This document shows, piece after piece, positions 11,762-23,998 of a stretch of 64,000 nt of DNA (position 1 is the stretch's first letter; each line of letters opens with the position of its first letter). The stretch is from Halisarca cf. caerulea (Eukaryota > Porifera > Demospongiae > Chondrillida > Halisarcidae): NCBI GenBank assembly GCA_963170055.1, contig CAUJGJ010000444.1, positions 6,049,618 through 6,113,617 of the forward strand, read 5' to 3'. The notes under the pieces were generated by a model that worked only from the letters and a program-made list of their open reading frames with translations, ran no database searches and had not been told where the DNA came from. Made by a program: the position numbers and the translations under genes.

Positions 11762-12650
11762 TTACTGGATGTATGGAGGTCCAGTCCATTGACGATTAGC
11801 TCTGGCCATGAAGATTGCTTGTGAACAGTTGATGGCAGTTATGGCTCCTCTCCTCAGGATGTTCTTCCATTCAAGGAGCGGAATCATAGGGAAGTTGTCA
11901 GCCAGTTCCGAAAGGCAAATTGGATTCAGATGACCAAGTGCATCAATTTCAATGGTGATGTACTTCATCTGCCATCCTCTTCTCCTTAGGTCTGACAGCA
12001 GGTGGAGGTACTCTTCCTTGGTAAATTTTCTGGTATGGGCAGCATTCATAGCGTCTAGAGTGTTGCCACAGATGGTCAGTTCTAGCAGAGCCACTTTTGT
12101 GGTTTGCATATGCACAATCACAATATCGGGTCTGGAAGAGGTGCTTATTATCTTCAGAGGGATGGTAGATTGTGATGCTTCAGAGGCCCTAAGACCTGGG
12201 AAGTCAGCAAAGATCATGCTGGTTACTTCCAGTTGTTGGAGACTGCGGAAAATACTTAGCAGGACCGAATCATGTCGCCAAGTGTACCTTCCATCCTGTA
12301 ATGCTGTGGGGCGGCCCAAAAGCATGACCAGTGGTGCAGGTGTGTTGAGAACATAGGGGGCAACATGAGGAGATTCGAAGTTGCCAGCAATGGAGATTCA
12401 TTGGGGTGGGAAGAGTGTCAGAGCCTGCTTTCAGGAGGAAGGATAGTTGACCTTTGGGTAGGCCAACCATAATGTGGGTCCCAAGCTTGGTGTCTTCTTG
12501 CAATGTGATTACTGCAGCAAATTCGTTCTGTACCTGAAGGTTGCCTCATTCCACTTGCGTGTCTCTTCTTCAACTATCAACTCTTTGATGGCTTTCTTTA
12601 GCGCTTTCTTTGATTGTCCACAGTTGGCTCTCAGGTATAGATATTGTGTT
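11762..12650 (-). pseudogene. 3' fragment of a reverse-transcriptase-type retroelement
   Basis: On the minus strand: KKAIKELIVEEETRKWNEAT at about 12600, then KAGSDTLPTP, a CPLC-type cysteine pair, GRYTWRHDSVL, RPDIVIVHMQT, LLELTICGNTLDAMNAA and a final IFMARANRQW. This series is the C-terminal, post-RT region seen in metazoan retroelement proteins. It is carried on two frames (12503-12270 and 12325-11762) with a stop near 12500. The RT domain itself is absent, so this is a 5'-truncated copy. The exact clade cannot be told from this part alone. Confidence 0.65.
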
Positions 12651-12659
12651 CTCTGATTG

Positions 12660-13210
12660 ATGTTGTTCCTCCAGTGTTTAGATTTTAAAGTTCAATCACC
12701 AATTTGCAAGCCTAGAGAAGACAATAATACAGCTATTTTGCGTGCTTCGCAACTGTGTTGGTTCAAAGGTCAACATGTTTGTACGTGCAATTTAATGATT
12801 GCGCAAGACACGAACACACCAAAGAAAAACAGCGTCTGTTTAGGTGGTGAATCAGCGATTGTTCCCCGTATATTTAAGACTGACTCATAATACCCCATGA
12901 CTTATAATAGAAGCATCTACCTTATGTATGTACATACATAATAATCAAAGTATGCATTCTATGACATTGTCGATTGTAAAAAATGTTTCAGCTATAATTA
13001 CCTGAGTAGATGCATGTCCAGCATGTAAGATCACTGTGATGAACTCTTGTACTACATCTATCACTCTGTTTTATGACTTTGCCAACACAGCAACTATTAC
13101 ACACAGAGTCGGCAGTAACGATTGCTTCTTCTGCCGAGGCACTATGCTGAGCAAAAATGCTGACGGTGTAGGAGCTGTTGCTGTAATATCTGTCCACAGT
13201 TGCTCCCATT
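12660..13210. other. No gene seen
   Basis: Unassigned spacer between the retroelement fragment and the left TTAA of piggyBac PB1. Confidence 0.6.
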
Positions 13211-13465
13211 TTAACCCTCAAGCACCCATATGTATCGAAAATGATACAAATTTGTAAAATATTTATCTCGTTATTCGAATATCCGATTCGTTTGGGATTT
13301 TCCCCGTCATAGTTAGGAAGGCTATAGTATGTATCGATTGAGTAAAATCCTTAATATCTCACAAGGGGGTTGAACCAGAGAGCCTTGAAAGGAACCCCTT
13401 GTGGCCAACTTTTATGCCGTGCGCGTCCGTATATTAAAGAGATATTTCGTACACGTGTCATAAAA

Positions 13466-15803
13466 ATGGCTGCAGTGAAAGGTTGTTTTAGAAAACCTAT
13501 TGATCGTTTTTCTTCTGAAGAAGTTGTAGGCTTCCTATTTAGTAGTGTTTCGATGTCTGATGATGATAGCGATGAGTCCAGTTCAAGTTCAGACTCACAG
13601 TCGCAGAATATTTCGGAGATCGTTGACCACTCGCCGCTGCCTATTGCTAGCCAACAAGAAAGTGGTGTTCCTTGCAACGATACTTCGATCGTCGATGATT
13701 CTGTGCAAGAAGTGAGTTTGCTAGATTATATGGAAACTTCCAATCTATCACTGAGCCCTCAAATTGCGCATTTGCCGTCGGAATCTGGCGAAGATACCGT
13801 GAGTGAAGAAACCAGCGATGAAAGCGACGTTGTAGAAGATCATAATGCCTCTTTTTTCGAGTTTGACGTGTCTGACACAAGCAGCAGTAGCAGTGCTATG
13901 AGCAATGATTCCATCAGTACAGATGATGAGAACATTGATAGCACTGTTCCTACTGTTGCTTCTACCACCAGCAATTCCAGGAGTTCAGGAAACCGCCGAG
14001 GACGTGGTCGTGGGATTCGTAGGTCGAGGGGGAGGGGAAGAGGAGTGGGAAGGTCAAGAGGGCAAGCAATCGGACGTGGCAATGGCACTGAGCAGAATTC
14101 CATACCAACCAATGCTGTCCATATTGACACAAATGATGATGCTTTTGTCAACCCCATGCCCTTTGGTCCCACACGCGAACCAGGACCACATCTCCCAACC
14201 ACCATGGAAGATCCCACTGGCTTGGACATGTTCCAGCTTTTTTTGATGGCACTGTTATGGAACGGCTTGTAAGGTGTACAAATGAATATGCAGAATTAAA
14301 GAAGGATGAGAAGAGGTACATGTACAGGCGATTCAAGGTGGAAACCTTGACAGTGCAGGAAATGTGGCGCTTTTTAGCCATTCTAATTCTTCTGGGCATC
14401 AACAAAGTACGTAACATCCGACAGGTTTGGAATCCAAATAACGCTCAAGTCGTGGCTACTTTGTTTCGCCTTATGACCAGGCACAGGTTTGAAACCATAG
14501 CATCATTTCTGCATGTGGTTTCTGCAGCTGAGGAGCAGCAGATGGCCAATGACCCCCTGAAGAAGATCAAGCCACTCCACGACTACATCAAACGAAAGTG
14601 TTTTGACCTATACCAACCGCTACAAGAAGTATCAATAGATGAAAGAATGGTGAAGAACAAGGGACGACATAGGTTCAGGCAGTATATGAAAAGCAAACCG
14701 ATCAAGTGGGGCTTCAAATACTGGGTTCTAGCGGATCCTACAGGCTACAGTGTGGATTTTGATCTGTATTTAGGAAGTGCAGAGCATCACACTGATAATG
14801 GGCTAGCGTACGATGTTGTGAAGAAACTAATGTTGCCACTTGTCTACCAGCGCTACTTTTTATTTTATGACAACTTCTATTCTAGCCCCAAGTTATTTGC
14901 TGATTTACTGAATGAGGAAATTTATTGCACTGGTACAGTGAACTCCAACAGGCGTGGGATTCCATCAGATGTGAAGGAATTGAAGGAAGCTATGGGCAAA
15001 AAAGATGTCATCAGGGGATCCGGGTTTTGGGTCAGAGCACCATCTTCTAGGGTATCATACTGCTGCTGGAAGGACAACAAACCAGTTTTGGTGATGTCCA
15101 CATGCTACCCAGGTCATTCCAATGGCACAGTAAAGAGGAGAGTCAAGGAGTCAACAGGCAATTCCCACACCATGGATGTACCCATCCCCATGTCTATCCA
15201 GCAATACAATCGCTTCATGGGTGGTGTTGACAAGTCTGACCAGTACTTGTTGACAAGTCTGACCAGTACTTGTCTTATCATAATGTCAACAGGAAAACAG
15301 ACAAGTACTGGAAGACTCCCTTTTTCCATCTTGTAGATATTGCTCTGACAAACTCTTCCCTCCTTTACAACTGGCTACGGATGCAGGCAGGCCTGAAGCG
15401 TGTGTCGGAGAACACATTTAGAGACACAATCGTCCAGCAGGCTATTGACAAGTACCCCATGACCCAAGCAGTAGTCACATCAACACTGCCATCCAGCTTC
15501 AGGATACAGCATGGAAGCAAGCCCACTGCATTACGTGCACGATGTGTGGTATGTCAACAACTGTCATCGCGACTTTGCCCAGATTATCCATCAATGCCCC
15601 ATCTTTGTCAAACCCTACACCATGACTGTCATGGATTATGGCACAGCAGTGACTACGACAACACTAGACAAGCATGGATATTACGTACCCAGAGATCCAC
15701 ACGTACAACAAACAGTCATCAGCTAGCACCATCAGCAAAGAGAGGAAGACCAGTGGGGAGTACAAATATTTGCAAGCGTAGAGGTTCTTACAGACTGAGT
15801 TAG
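13466..15803 (+). pseudogene. PB1 piggyBac transposase, two frameshifts
   Basis: The likely start is ATG 13466 (MAAVKGCFRKPIDRF). The N-terminus is acidic and serine-rich, followed by an RG-rich arginine stretch (13990-14080). The DDE core follows from 14257: VSIDERMV (first Asp), FLFYDNFYSS (second Asp) and FMGGVDKSDQY (third pair). The C-terminal cysteine-rich domain is CVVCQQLSSRLC...LCQTLHHDCHGLWHS, and an AT-hook-like KRGRPVGS precedes the TAA at 15801-15803. Lesions: one T too few in a T-run at 14239-14245 and a 23-bp tandem duplication (15227-15272) inside the third catalytic block. There is no intron where PB3 and PB4 have one. Otherwise full length. Confidence 0.9.
15227..15272 (+). 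repeat. 23-bp tandem duplication in PB1 catalytic block
   Basis: TTGACAAGTCTGACCAGTAC plus TTG occurs at 15227-15249 and again at 15250-15272. It duplicates the VDKSDQY codons and shifts the frame; reading resumes in a +1 frame from SYHNVNRKTDKYWK. Confidence 0.95.
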
Positions 15804-16338
15804 CTAGTAAATTGAGTAATGTTTTGTCTTTTAGTTTCTTTAGTTTGTAACCTTGACTATTTGTAGAACATATGGATAGGGGCCCTAAGGCCACTCCTGT
15901 ACCAACAATTGTCATTTGATCAGTGCCACGATAGTACTAAGTATAGCGAAAACATGGCGGTCGACAAAAACATCGCATGTCTTCGCAAATCACATTTTAT
16001 ACTTACAAATTTCCAATGAAAGATACGAAGAAAGACCATAGAATAACAAAATGTACACAGAAAGGACGCTAGGTGTGCACAAACCTTCAAAAATATTTTG
16101 AAAGTTCAGCTTATGAAAATGGAGTCCCAAAATGAACGTATTTGATCCAATAACTCACAACCAAGAAAAGGAATTGCAGTCAAACCGAATAACTTATACT
16201 TTAAAATAACTTCTTCGAACAATTAAACACCATTTTGGCACAAAAATGTTTTGTTCTTCTTCTAGATACGAATTAAAGTACCCAACGTGGTGCGCGCGAG
16301 TCGGCCATCTTTCTATACGGTGGGCGCTTGAGAGTTAA

Positions 16339-16832
16339 GCCTGGAATAGATGCAACATCGTGATAATTGCGCAATCCACTTAGGGTTGCTGGGGAGGTCA
16401 TGTAGCCTATTTCATTCTCTACATTATTCTGTCCCAACATAGTGGCAATTGTGTGCTATGTTGCTGTGTTTGAAAGTAGATCTTGTTTTGCCATTCTTGT
16501 GTAACTCAGTGCACAGTGTTTCATAGTGTGCCTTGTTACAGCCTCACTAGGTTTGTAGTGTCTGGTTTATCATACCCAATGGATACCTAACAACATGCAG
16601 TTTAATACATGCACATATGGAGCCTCACATCACACACAATGATATGCATCACACATATCCATGCACCTTACCGTTATTTCAGGTGATTGACCATGGTCCA
16701 GTTTAAGCTTAAGCCTCTTTGGGGCCAAGCCACAGGTGGTCGAGCTGTCCCAGCCCAGTCCTAGCCCAGTCCCAGGTTTGATGTGAAGAGCATTAATTAC
16801 CTACTTTTTTAACATCAGTTCTCTTTCACCTC
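16339..16832. other. No gene seen
   Basis: Spacer between PB1 and the proposed left end of PB2; no coding or repeat signal recognised. Confidence 0.6.
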
Positions 16833-18730
16833 TTAATTCCTGCGTTCTTTTGTCACCGCATGTGCGTTATCTACCAATAACCACATTTGTGGCACGTAAG
16901 TTCTCTACTCTAAAAGAAGCCCTTTAGACCGTATTATTCGTCTGATTCTTCGCCGAAAGGGACGTTAGTCTTCAGAAACCTCTAAAGCAACTGTTGTGTA
17001 TGTACTAGTTATTTTAACCTGTTAGTATTGTGCACATGCGCGTACGACCATAGACCAAGGCCTGAGTCAGTAACTACACTAAAAGCCTCGACGTTCGTTC
17101 TGTCAAAGCGAGCAGCATGTCTGTCTAGCTGTAGATCTACCTTTTGAGCTGTATATATGGCCGAAGAAAGGCTGCCACATAAACGCTATTCTGCTTCACG
17201 AATCGTGTCTTATTTTGAGAATAGCGAGGTGGAGGGTGACAGTTACTGGTTGGAGAGCGAGGATGACTTAGAAGATGATGAAGCCATGGAGCTAGACGGC
17301 AATGTGTCGGTGACACGCTCTAATATGGATCCCCTTCAAAGGGTCCAGGTCCAAGAGGAGTATGAGTCAGAAGACAACATAGGTGGACAGTCCAGCCTAC
17401 AGTCTTCTTACCCACATCTATCATCCCCATCACCATCGCCTACACTAGTAGCTTCAGTGTGTAGTCTCGCACATACTTCCATGACTCCAGTCCCCACCCA
17501 GACTCTGTCTAGGGCTGGTACGGATACTGTGCCTCATACCTCCTTGCCTCTTGTGCCGACCAAACCTCCATCTAGGGCTGGTACAGGTACAGTGCCCCAT
17601 ACTTCTACGCCTCTTGTTCCCACCCAGCCTCCATCTAGGGCTGGTACAGGTAATGTACCCCATACTTCCACACTTCTCGCCCCCACCCAGCCTTTGTCTA
17701 TGGCTGGTACTGTCTCGCAGGCTCCCCCACTTCCAACACACATTTCATTGCCTTCAGGCACCAGCAATGTAGCTGTTGCTTTAACCACACTACCACCCAA
17801 AGGGCCTGTTCTGCCCAAGGATTACGAACTGGAAACAGCAATGGATTATTTTAGCTAAATCTTTGGTGAGAAAACTTTCGAGCATGTAGCAGAGCAGACA
17901 AACCTATATGCTGAACAATGTGGGCGGGAATGGGATCCCACATTTGAGGATGAGATGAAGTCATTTCTTGGGATGATCATTGACATGGGAGTGCATAAGC
18001 TTCTTGCTCTTCATGATTATTGGAGTCAGCATCCACTATTGGGTGTTCCTGGCCTAACACGCAACATGGGATGAAACAGGTTTCAGTCAATCTTGCAGAA
18101 TCTCCACTTGAATGACAATTCAAAGGCACCAGCAGCAAGATCACCCAACTTTGACAAAATGTACAAAGTTTGGCCTATCCTGAATACTGTTGTGAGCAAC
18201 AGCCAGAAAGCCTACTACCCAGGGCAGGAAGTGGCAGTTGACGAAGTAATGGTATTGTTCAAAGGGAGAGTAGCATGAAACAATGCATGCCAAAAAAACC
18301 TATCAAAAGGGGATTTAAAATATGGTGTTTGTGCGACTCCCAAAATGGGTATGCGTATAATGCACAACCTTATACTGGGGCTAGTGAAGGTCACAATGAG
18401 GATTCCCTGGGGTCACGGGTAGTGAAAGCATTAATTCAGCCAGTGAAAGGGAAGGGGCACCATGTATATATGGACAATTTTTTTACATCGGTACAGCTAG
18501 CCAAACACCTCCTCAAAGATAACACCAAGCTCATTGGCACTTTGAGAACGGGCAGGAAGGGGCGGCCTCAATCGTTGAAAGATATCAAGGGCTTCAAGAA
18601 GACATTGAAGCGTGGTGAGAGCCAGAGTGAAACAGTGGAAGGTGGAATAGTTGAGTGCTTAGTCTGGAAAGATAATTCTGTCGTCCCTTTAGTCAACACC
18701 ATCTGTAGTGTAAATTACTATAGAGAGGCC
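16833..18730 (+). pseudogene. piggyBac relic PB2 (PGBD-type lineage)
   Basis: The frame begins ATG 17157 (MAEERLPHKRYSASRIVSYF). An acidic part is followed by about four imperfect 20-residue repeats of the type RAGTGTVPHTSTPLVPTQPP (17500-17720). Core pieces follow: SFLGMIIDMGVHKL, LHLNDNSKAP, VAVDEVMVLFKG (first Asp), KPIKRGFKIWCL and VYMDNFFTSVQLA (second Asp). Breaks: TAA at about 17856, TGA at about 18074 and a shift near 18270. The protein stops matching after about 18715, before the third Asp and the cysteine-rich tail. The left TTAA (16833-16836) with the nearby CCACATTTGTGG palindrome is the proposed 5' end. Confidence 0.85.
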
Positions 18731-18739
18731 CTACTCAAT

Positions 18740-19029
18740 TGTGTTTCAAGGTCAACCTTGAAATGGCTTCCCTGGGTAACTCTCTCCTATACTATAATTT
18801 GTGGGTCCATTTCAAATCATTGACAAGCATTATAATGTTTAATGACATGGAAATCCTGCATGGTGGCTGTGTATAGATCTAAGATGTGGGGGGAAATGCA
18901 TACAGCCATTGTTTATTTATATAGTATGATAGATACTCAACCATATCTATTACAGTAACTATAACAACTGTGCTTTTACAGACCAGTTTTTAGGAGTTGC
19001 CGTAGTTGAGTGTGATATATACATAGTTA
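18740..19029. other. No gene seen
   Basis: Sequence replacing the lost 3' part of PB2; nothing recognisable. Confidence 0.5.
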
Positions 19030-19270
19030 TATATATGTATTTAATATAGATTTGAAGAAAAGTCTTATAATTGAGAATTTCTATGATAGTAATAGCAAAG
19101 TATAAATTTATACAGGAATGAGTTATAGGAATTGTTTTCAAAAGAATTGTCCAGTTACAATAACCAGCATGTTCAATAAATGTTCAGCTATGCACTTATA
19201 ACTCCAATGCTTTGCAAGTGATTCGAGTGTGTGGCCCCACAAGTTTTTAACTCAAATTATTTGTTCTAAC
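19030..19270 (-). repeat. Repeat family H, copy 2 (inverted)
   Basis: Reverse complement of 11030-11320, including CAAGTGATTCGAGTGTGTGG, the GTCCAGTTACAATAA block and CAGGAATGAGTTATAGGAAT. The GC-rich inner hairpin is shortened relative to copy 1. Confidence 0.75.
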
Positions 19271-19351
19271 ATTGTACTGTAGCATTCATGCAAAACATGA
19301 TTATAGTTATAAATGAAACTGCATTTTAAGAGTAGTTATAGTTAGAGAATA

Positions 19352-19914
19352 GGGACCTTTTGCAACTCGTAATTTGGGCCAATCACGAGAGCTTACTCGT
19401 GATTGGCCAGAATGACTCGTCACGTACAGAAATTTGAGTTGGTTTTTACGAGTGAGCGGTTGGTCACTCGTGACACGCATACGAGTGTTATTTCCCTAGA
19501 TAAGCTTAGGAATTTAGCAAGGTATTCCACATTAAACTTGCTTCTGAAACATTTTAGCTACACCGAAGACTGAGTGTAATGGCCAAAACACCAAAAGAAG
19601 TTTTACGAAGGAAAGAAAGTTTGCCAAAAGTTTACAATCGAGCATGATATTTCGTTACTTATGGAGCTTATGGCATACGTCCAAAAAGTGAGAAATATCG
19701 ACGCCTGACTGTTCTGAAATGCTTCCCTGGCGAAAGAAAGAAGTAGCGAGCTACGTACGTGTCTTCCTTGCGTCTATGACGACGAAAATGTTCCCGTACC
19801 CGTGGCGCATCTCGTTACGAGCAGCAAAAACTAATTAAGGACAGTCACGAGACGGGTACGAGACGAGTAAAAACATTCGTTATGAACTACTCGTTACGAG
19901 TTGCAAAAGGTCCC
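19352..19914. mobile_element. TA-flanked MITE, mariner-like ends
   Basis: TIRs GGGACCTTTTGCAACTCGTAA and TTACGAGTTGCAAAAGGTCCC are perfect inverted repeats of 21 bp. The dinucleotide TA lies on both sides (19350-19351, 19915-19916), as expected for Tc1/mariner-pogo insertion. The 563-bp interior has many ACTCGT/ACGAGT motifs and no ORF. Confidence 0.85.
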
Positions 19915-20631
19915 TAATTATTGAACTTAGCTGATAACAATGTCCACATTTGCAACTAACTGCACAAATATCACAACATTTACACTGTTGTGGTGGGCTG
20001 TAGTAGAAGTCCCATGGTGTGTTCAAATATGACCTTTCTTCAGCAATCCGTTTTGTTCTATACGTAACATCTAACATCTTTGTCTAGCTGTTCATTTGAG
20101 AGTGTATTGATTAGTAGTCCTGTTGACTGATTGCCATCTCTGCTACCTTGACTTGTACGCCTTGCTTGTATACAGGCCTCCAATCCCTTTGGCAGGCTGA
20201 AGTGAATTATTTGGCTTATGTTGGGACAATCCAGACCCCTACCAAAAGCCTCCGTACAGAAAACAATTCTTGTGGTGGCACCTTCCTGCACAAAGTTACT
20301 GAGGACATCTTCCTTGAGACGAGGCGTGTTCTCTGACATGAACACTTCAGCCAAATCTGTGCACAAGCAAACTTTGTTACTTGGATCACATGTCATTACA
20401 TAATACAGTATGCCATTGGCAATGAATTAATATTATCTTTGTTCAATTATAGTGACAGTGTGTAATATATGTTCATTGGCAAGTTTCTGCTATTACACAA
20501 CTGTGCGTGGGCGTTTCTTTTGATGTGGTTAGGTCAATAAATCTCTTATCGACCTGTGAATAGGTCTATAAGTCCAGGGCTCTTATTGCATGTACAAGGT
20601 TTTATCTTCACAACAAGCTTTGAGGATGAAT

Positions 20632-21207
20632 GCGAGACAGAATTAGGACTGTTTGCTAATGGCCGCTTCACAGTAGTATTTGATAAAAGACAAAAAGCTC
20701 GATGATAGATGGGTGACCTCAAATCAGCTGTTTAAGCCCAATAGTACCTGGCCTTCTTCAAGTTGTTTATTTCTGAATCAAGAACTTGGCGCAAATGGTG
20801 GAAACGGACATCGGTAAGCAAATCGATCGATCAGAGTTTTGCTCAATCACATAGGTGCTGAAGTCGGTTACTTCTTAAAACTACGATGTGTTCGGGGCTA
20901 AAACTGCCATCCTTGCTTCTTTAATATGTCCATCATAAAACAAGGAATTCACATCGCTAATTCCTCGTCCGGTCATAGATAGTCAAAGGAGATTCCGAGA
21001 AAAGTGTTCTGTTGACTCACTGCTTAATCTATGCGAGCAATAGCCCAAGCCTGCCAGGTATCAGCACGCCAGCTGTTGGTTCTTCGGTTATTCGAAGGAA
21101 CATGGGGTTGAACAGCTGATTTGAGGTAACAATCTGTCATCAACGTTCCACATCTTTGTCAAACTGCTGTGAAGCGACCATCAGCCATTCGAAATAAACG
21201 CTCACGC
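20632..21207. repeat. Long inverted repeat between helicase exons
   Basis: Left arm 20632-20745 and right arm 21098-21207 are inverted copies: GGCCGCTTCACAGTAG against CTGCTGTGAAGCGACC, and ACCTCAAATCAGCTGTT against AACAGCTGATTTGAGGT. About 350 bp separate the arms. A foldback or long-TIR element is likely. Confidence 0.7.
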
Positions 21208-21325
21208 ACACATTGTGTAAGGCGGTTATCGCGATTCGGTATTGGTTGCAATGGAATTTATCGCCCTTGGCGCTTTGCACCTCGGGTGATAAATTCCATT
21301 GCTACCTCTACCTCATGCGATAACC
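21205..21325. repeat. Nested palindrome
   Basis: GCAATGGAATTTATCGCCC and GGGTGATAAATTCCATTGC face each other around a 15-20 bp loop, and GGTTATCGCG / TGCGATAACC extend the stem outward. A stable hairpin could form. Confidence 0.75.
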
Positions 21326-22478
21326 TATACTTAATGTGCAGTGTTTTGTACAATATCATACAGCCTTCATATCCCTGCAGTGGGTGCCTTAGTAGCAAGG
21401 GCTGTTCTTTGATACTGATTATCAGCTTACCTGGTCTCAGGAATGCAGTGTGGTAATCCAGCTGGCACTGTAAACATCTGCCCCAAAAGTTCTTGCATTA
21501 GCTTGAAAAGCATTCCACAATCTTCACACTTACATGTAGTACACAGTGTAGTTGGCAATGCATCAAGAAATCATTATGACAGTCATTGGTGTGGCTTATA
21601 TCTCTTATTTCCTACTAATACCAGTGAATAGGCAAGGCACAATGTTTAACACTTTCTACTAGCTGTTTTGCAAGCTCTGCAATATCCATTGACGTCAACA
21701 CAGCATAGTACACATTAGACTTATTGGGTGTCTCACCTACTAAAACTGCATTTTTCATATGCAGGGATCTTAAAATGTTGCCTTTGGTCTGGACACTTGC
21801 TGTAGCCGTCATGGCGATAAAACATACTGTTGGCTTAACAAGGCTTTGCAGTGTGCCCAGCTGTCTGTATTACCGGAAAAAGTCTTGACCCTTAGAGGAC
21901 CCCTAGAGGGGTGGCACAGCCTGGGGGTAAACTATATCATTACTTTAATCAAAGAAATGAAGTTAAAGGTGAGATACCAATAATATGTAAAAAAAATAAC
22001 AGAACCAAGACTGTATTATACCATTGATCCATAGAATATACTGAAATTAAAATCATTAAACCATAATAAACATATAGGCTTATTGTTATAACAGTAGTTC
22101 ACTAGTTGTCTTACCACTGAGATATGCAGTGCACTTCATCAACTGTTGCTGCAGCTAGGTTTTCCTGATAGACAGGACTTAAGAGCATGTCTCTTACCAT
22201 CCGATTATTCAGAAGGGTTAGTGAGTACACACTGCATCCTTCCTGCTATGATAGCATCAATTGCATCCCTGTCACTTTGTACCGATCCCAGAATATCAGC
22301 ATCCACCCTCATCTCCTGCAGGCACCTGTGCTGGTCTATCATCAATGAAAGTAACAGTGATAGACAGATGACTATTATGCTTCTTCTCGCAATTGCCACC
22401 ATGGTGTAGTCGGTCAAAAGAGCCAGGTATGACCGCTGTGATAATGGTTTCCCTGTACCCAGTTGGAAGCTAAATGAT

Positions 22479-22982
22479 ACAGGCTCATTATAGTACTTTT
22501 CGACCAGGGAAGATAATGGCCACCGCTCAGAAGTGGTAATATATACATCAAATTTTACAACTCAAACAGCAATGTATGTCAATTTTTACAACTGTATAAT
22601 ATTTTAATGTTATTTATCGAAACAAAGTAAAAAACAGGCCCATGTGTCATACACAGAAGTATAAAAATGATTTTGAAAGGACTTTTTTCATTAAACGTTG
22701 ATTTGGGGACGTGTAGAAAGTCTCCTAAAGAGATGAAACTTTTGGCATGAGACGAAAGAATGAAGTTCGTTCAAGATATGGGTGCTGAGTGGAGAACATA
22801 TAGCTCCAACTGAAATAGTTATAATGGATAATGTACTTTTAGTGGGTGAAAAATGGCTAAAAATGACAATTAAAATGGTAATATCTTGGGCTAACCAGCT
22901 TAGATAATCCCTGCTCAGCAAAAACAGGTAGACAGAAGTATTTTAAAGCGTCGGATACTTTTGTTGTTTAGAAAAATTCCCT
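22479..22982 (-). mobile_element. CACAG-family MITE fragment E6
   Basis: It starts ACAGGCTCATTATAG (the right end of the family, inverted) and matches 47930-48441 in reverse: TTTGGGGACGTGTAGA, GCTGAGTGGAGAACATATA, AAAATGGTAATATCTTGG. It stops where the gypsy integrase fragment begins. Confidence 0.85.
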
Positions 22983-23520
22983 TCTTTCTCTTTCTTCAAT
23001 CCATTTTTCAAAATCTGCAATACTCTTTCCGCCATGCCATTTAAGGCTGGGTGATAGGGTGCTGAAGTAATGTGCTTGATACCATTGAAATGCACGAAAC
23101 GTTCAAATTCCTCACTAACAAAGCAGGAACCGTTATCAGATACAATTACTTCAGGCAGTCCAGCTGGTCGATAGTGACACTTGACGTAGCTGAATGAACT
23201 GGTAAAGCTTCAATCCACTTGGAATGGACATCAACTGCTACAAGAAACGTGCCCTTGAAAAGGACCTGCATAGTCAATGTGTAACCTTGACCAACAGCGC
23301 GTTGGCCAATTCCACGGGTGTAGAGGAGCTGAGAGAGGGACTGATTGATTGATTTGACATTCCTGACAAGCACTGACTACATCTTCAATTTCTTTATCAA
23401 GACCTGGCCACCATACATACATTCTTGCCAAAAATTTAATCCTTCACATTCCCAGGTGACCCTGATGAAGCTCCTGTAATATGCTCTCCCAACAAAAACA
23501 GGAATTGATTGAAGTCAAGT
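22975..23520 (-). pseudogene. Ty3/gypsy integrase fragment
   Basis: Minus-strand reading gives ELHQGHLG, ARMYVWWPGLDKEIED and CQECQ (H2C2 finger), RLHIDYAGPFQG (first Asp), VDVHSKWIEALPVHS, VSDNGSCFVSEEF (second Asp) and YHPALNGMAERVLQ (Glu). All catalytic residues are readable, but the frame changes at least three times. It is a different lineage from the relic at 5-7.8 kb. Confidence 0.88.
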
Positions 23521-23998
23521 GTCAGCAACAAAGAAACCTGAGTCGAACTGCCAGCGATCGGCAACATCAAGGTGCGCGATCTTTGTTTAAACACAATAAG
23601 CGCTAGTCAGTGTTACGTTGATACTTTAAAATATATCAACTTGTCTTCATTCAACCTACTAACTGATTGGTCCTAGGCATCATTCGATCTCGAATTAATT
23701 GCATTTTGTGCTAACAAATACTGATCGTAAATGTGATTCTTTTAGTTTCTATAAATAAGAAGCGTGTCTGAGATCAATCGTGCCCAAAATAGCATTTGCA
23801 AAAGCATGAGTACAGACTAAATTCCACAGCACTAACAAACTTTAGTCTGTGAACAAAATACTTTATCACGCACGTGTCACATGACTTGAAGCCCTATGTG
23901 GTAAATTTTCGGCCAAATTCCAGCTCATTAACACCATTGCAAGATTTTGGACATGTCCAACATGCTTTATTAGAGGTAGATGAACTGCGTGTCCATTA

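Larger units (their letters stand above)
13215..16334 (+). mobile_element. piggyBac element PB1, both ends present
   Basis: TTAA at 13211-13214 and 16335-16338 flank a 3120-bp element. The left end is CCCTCAAGCACCCATA and the right end, reverse-complemented, is CTCTCAAGCGCCCACCGTA. TTAA target duplication and CCCT-type ends are diagnostic of piggyBac. The single transposase gene inside is nearly whole. Confidence 0.93.
20058..22478 (-). pseudogene. RecQ-like DNA helicase relic
   Basis: Three minus-strand segments carry helicase motifs in the right order. 22478-22116: SIIVICLSLLLSLMIDQ (motif Ia region) and, after a frameshift, AAATVDEVHCISQW (DEVH motif II), ending at a GT donor. 21812-21615: MTATASVQTKGNILRSLHM (motif III TAT). 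20396-20058: TPRLKEDVLSNF, FCTEAFGRGLDCPNISQIIH (motif V) and a degraded motif VI (QARRTSQGSRDGNQST instead of QETGRAGRDG). Motif I and everything N-terminal are missing where the MITE at 22479 begins. The gap between the second and third segments holds a foldback repeat. Superfamily 2 helicases of this type unwind DNA; this copy is broken. Confidence 0.8.

Noticed and set aside
13840..14229. 129-codon minus ORF with PRPRPR stretch
   Set aside because: Antisense of the RG-rich coding part of piggyBac PB1.
17454..17818. Two minus ORFs and a plus frame over the PB2 repeats
   Set aside because: Shadows of the 60-bp proline/threonine repeats in PB2.
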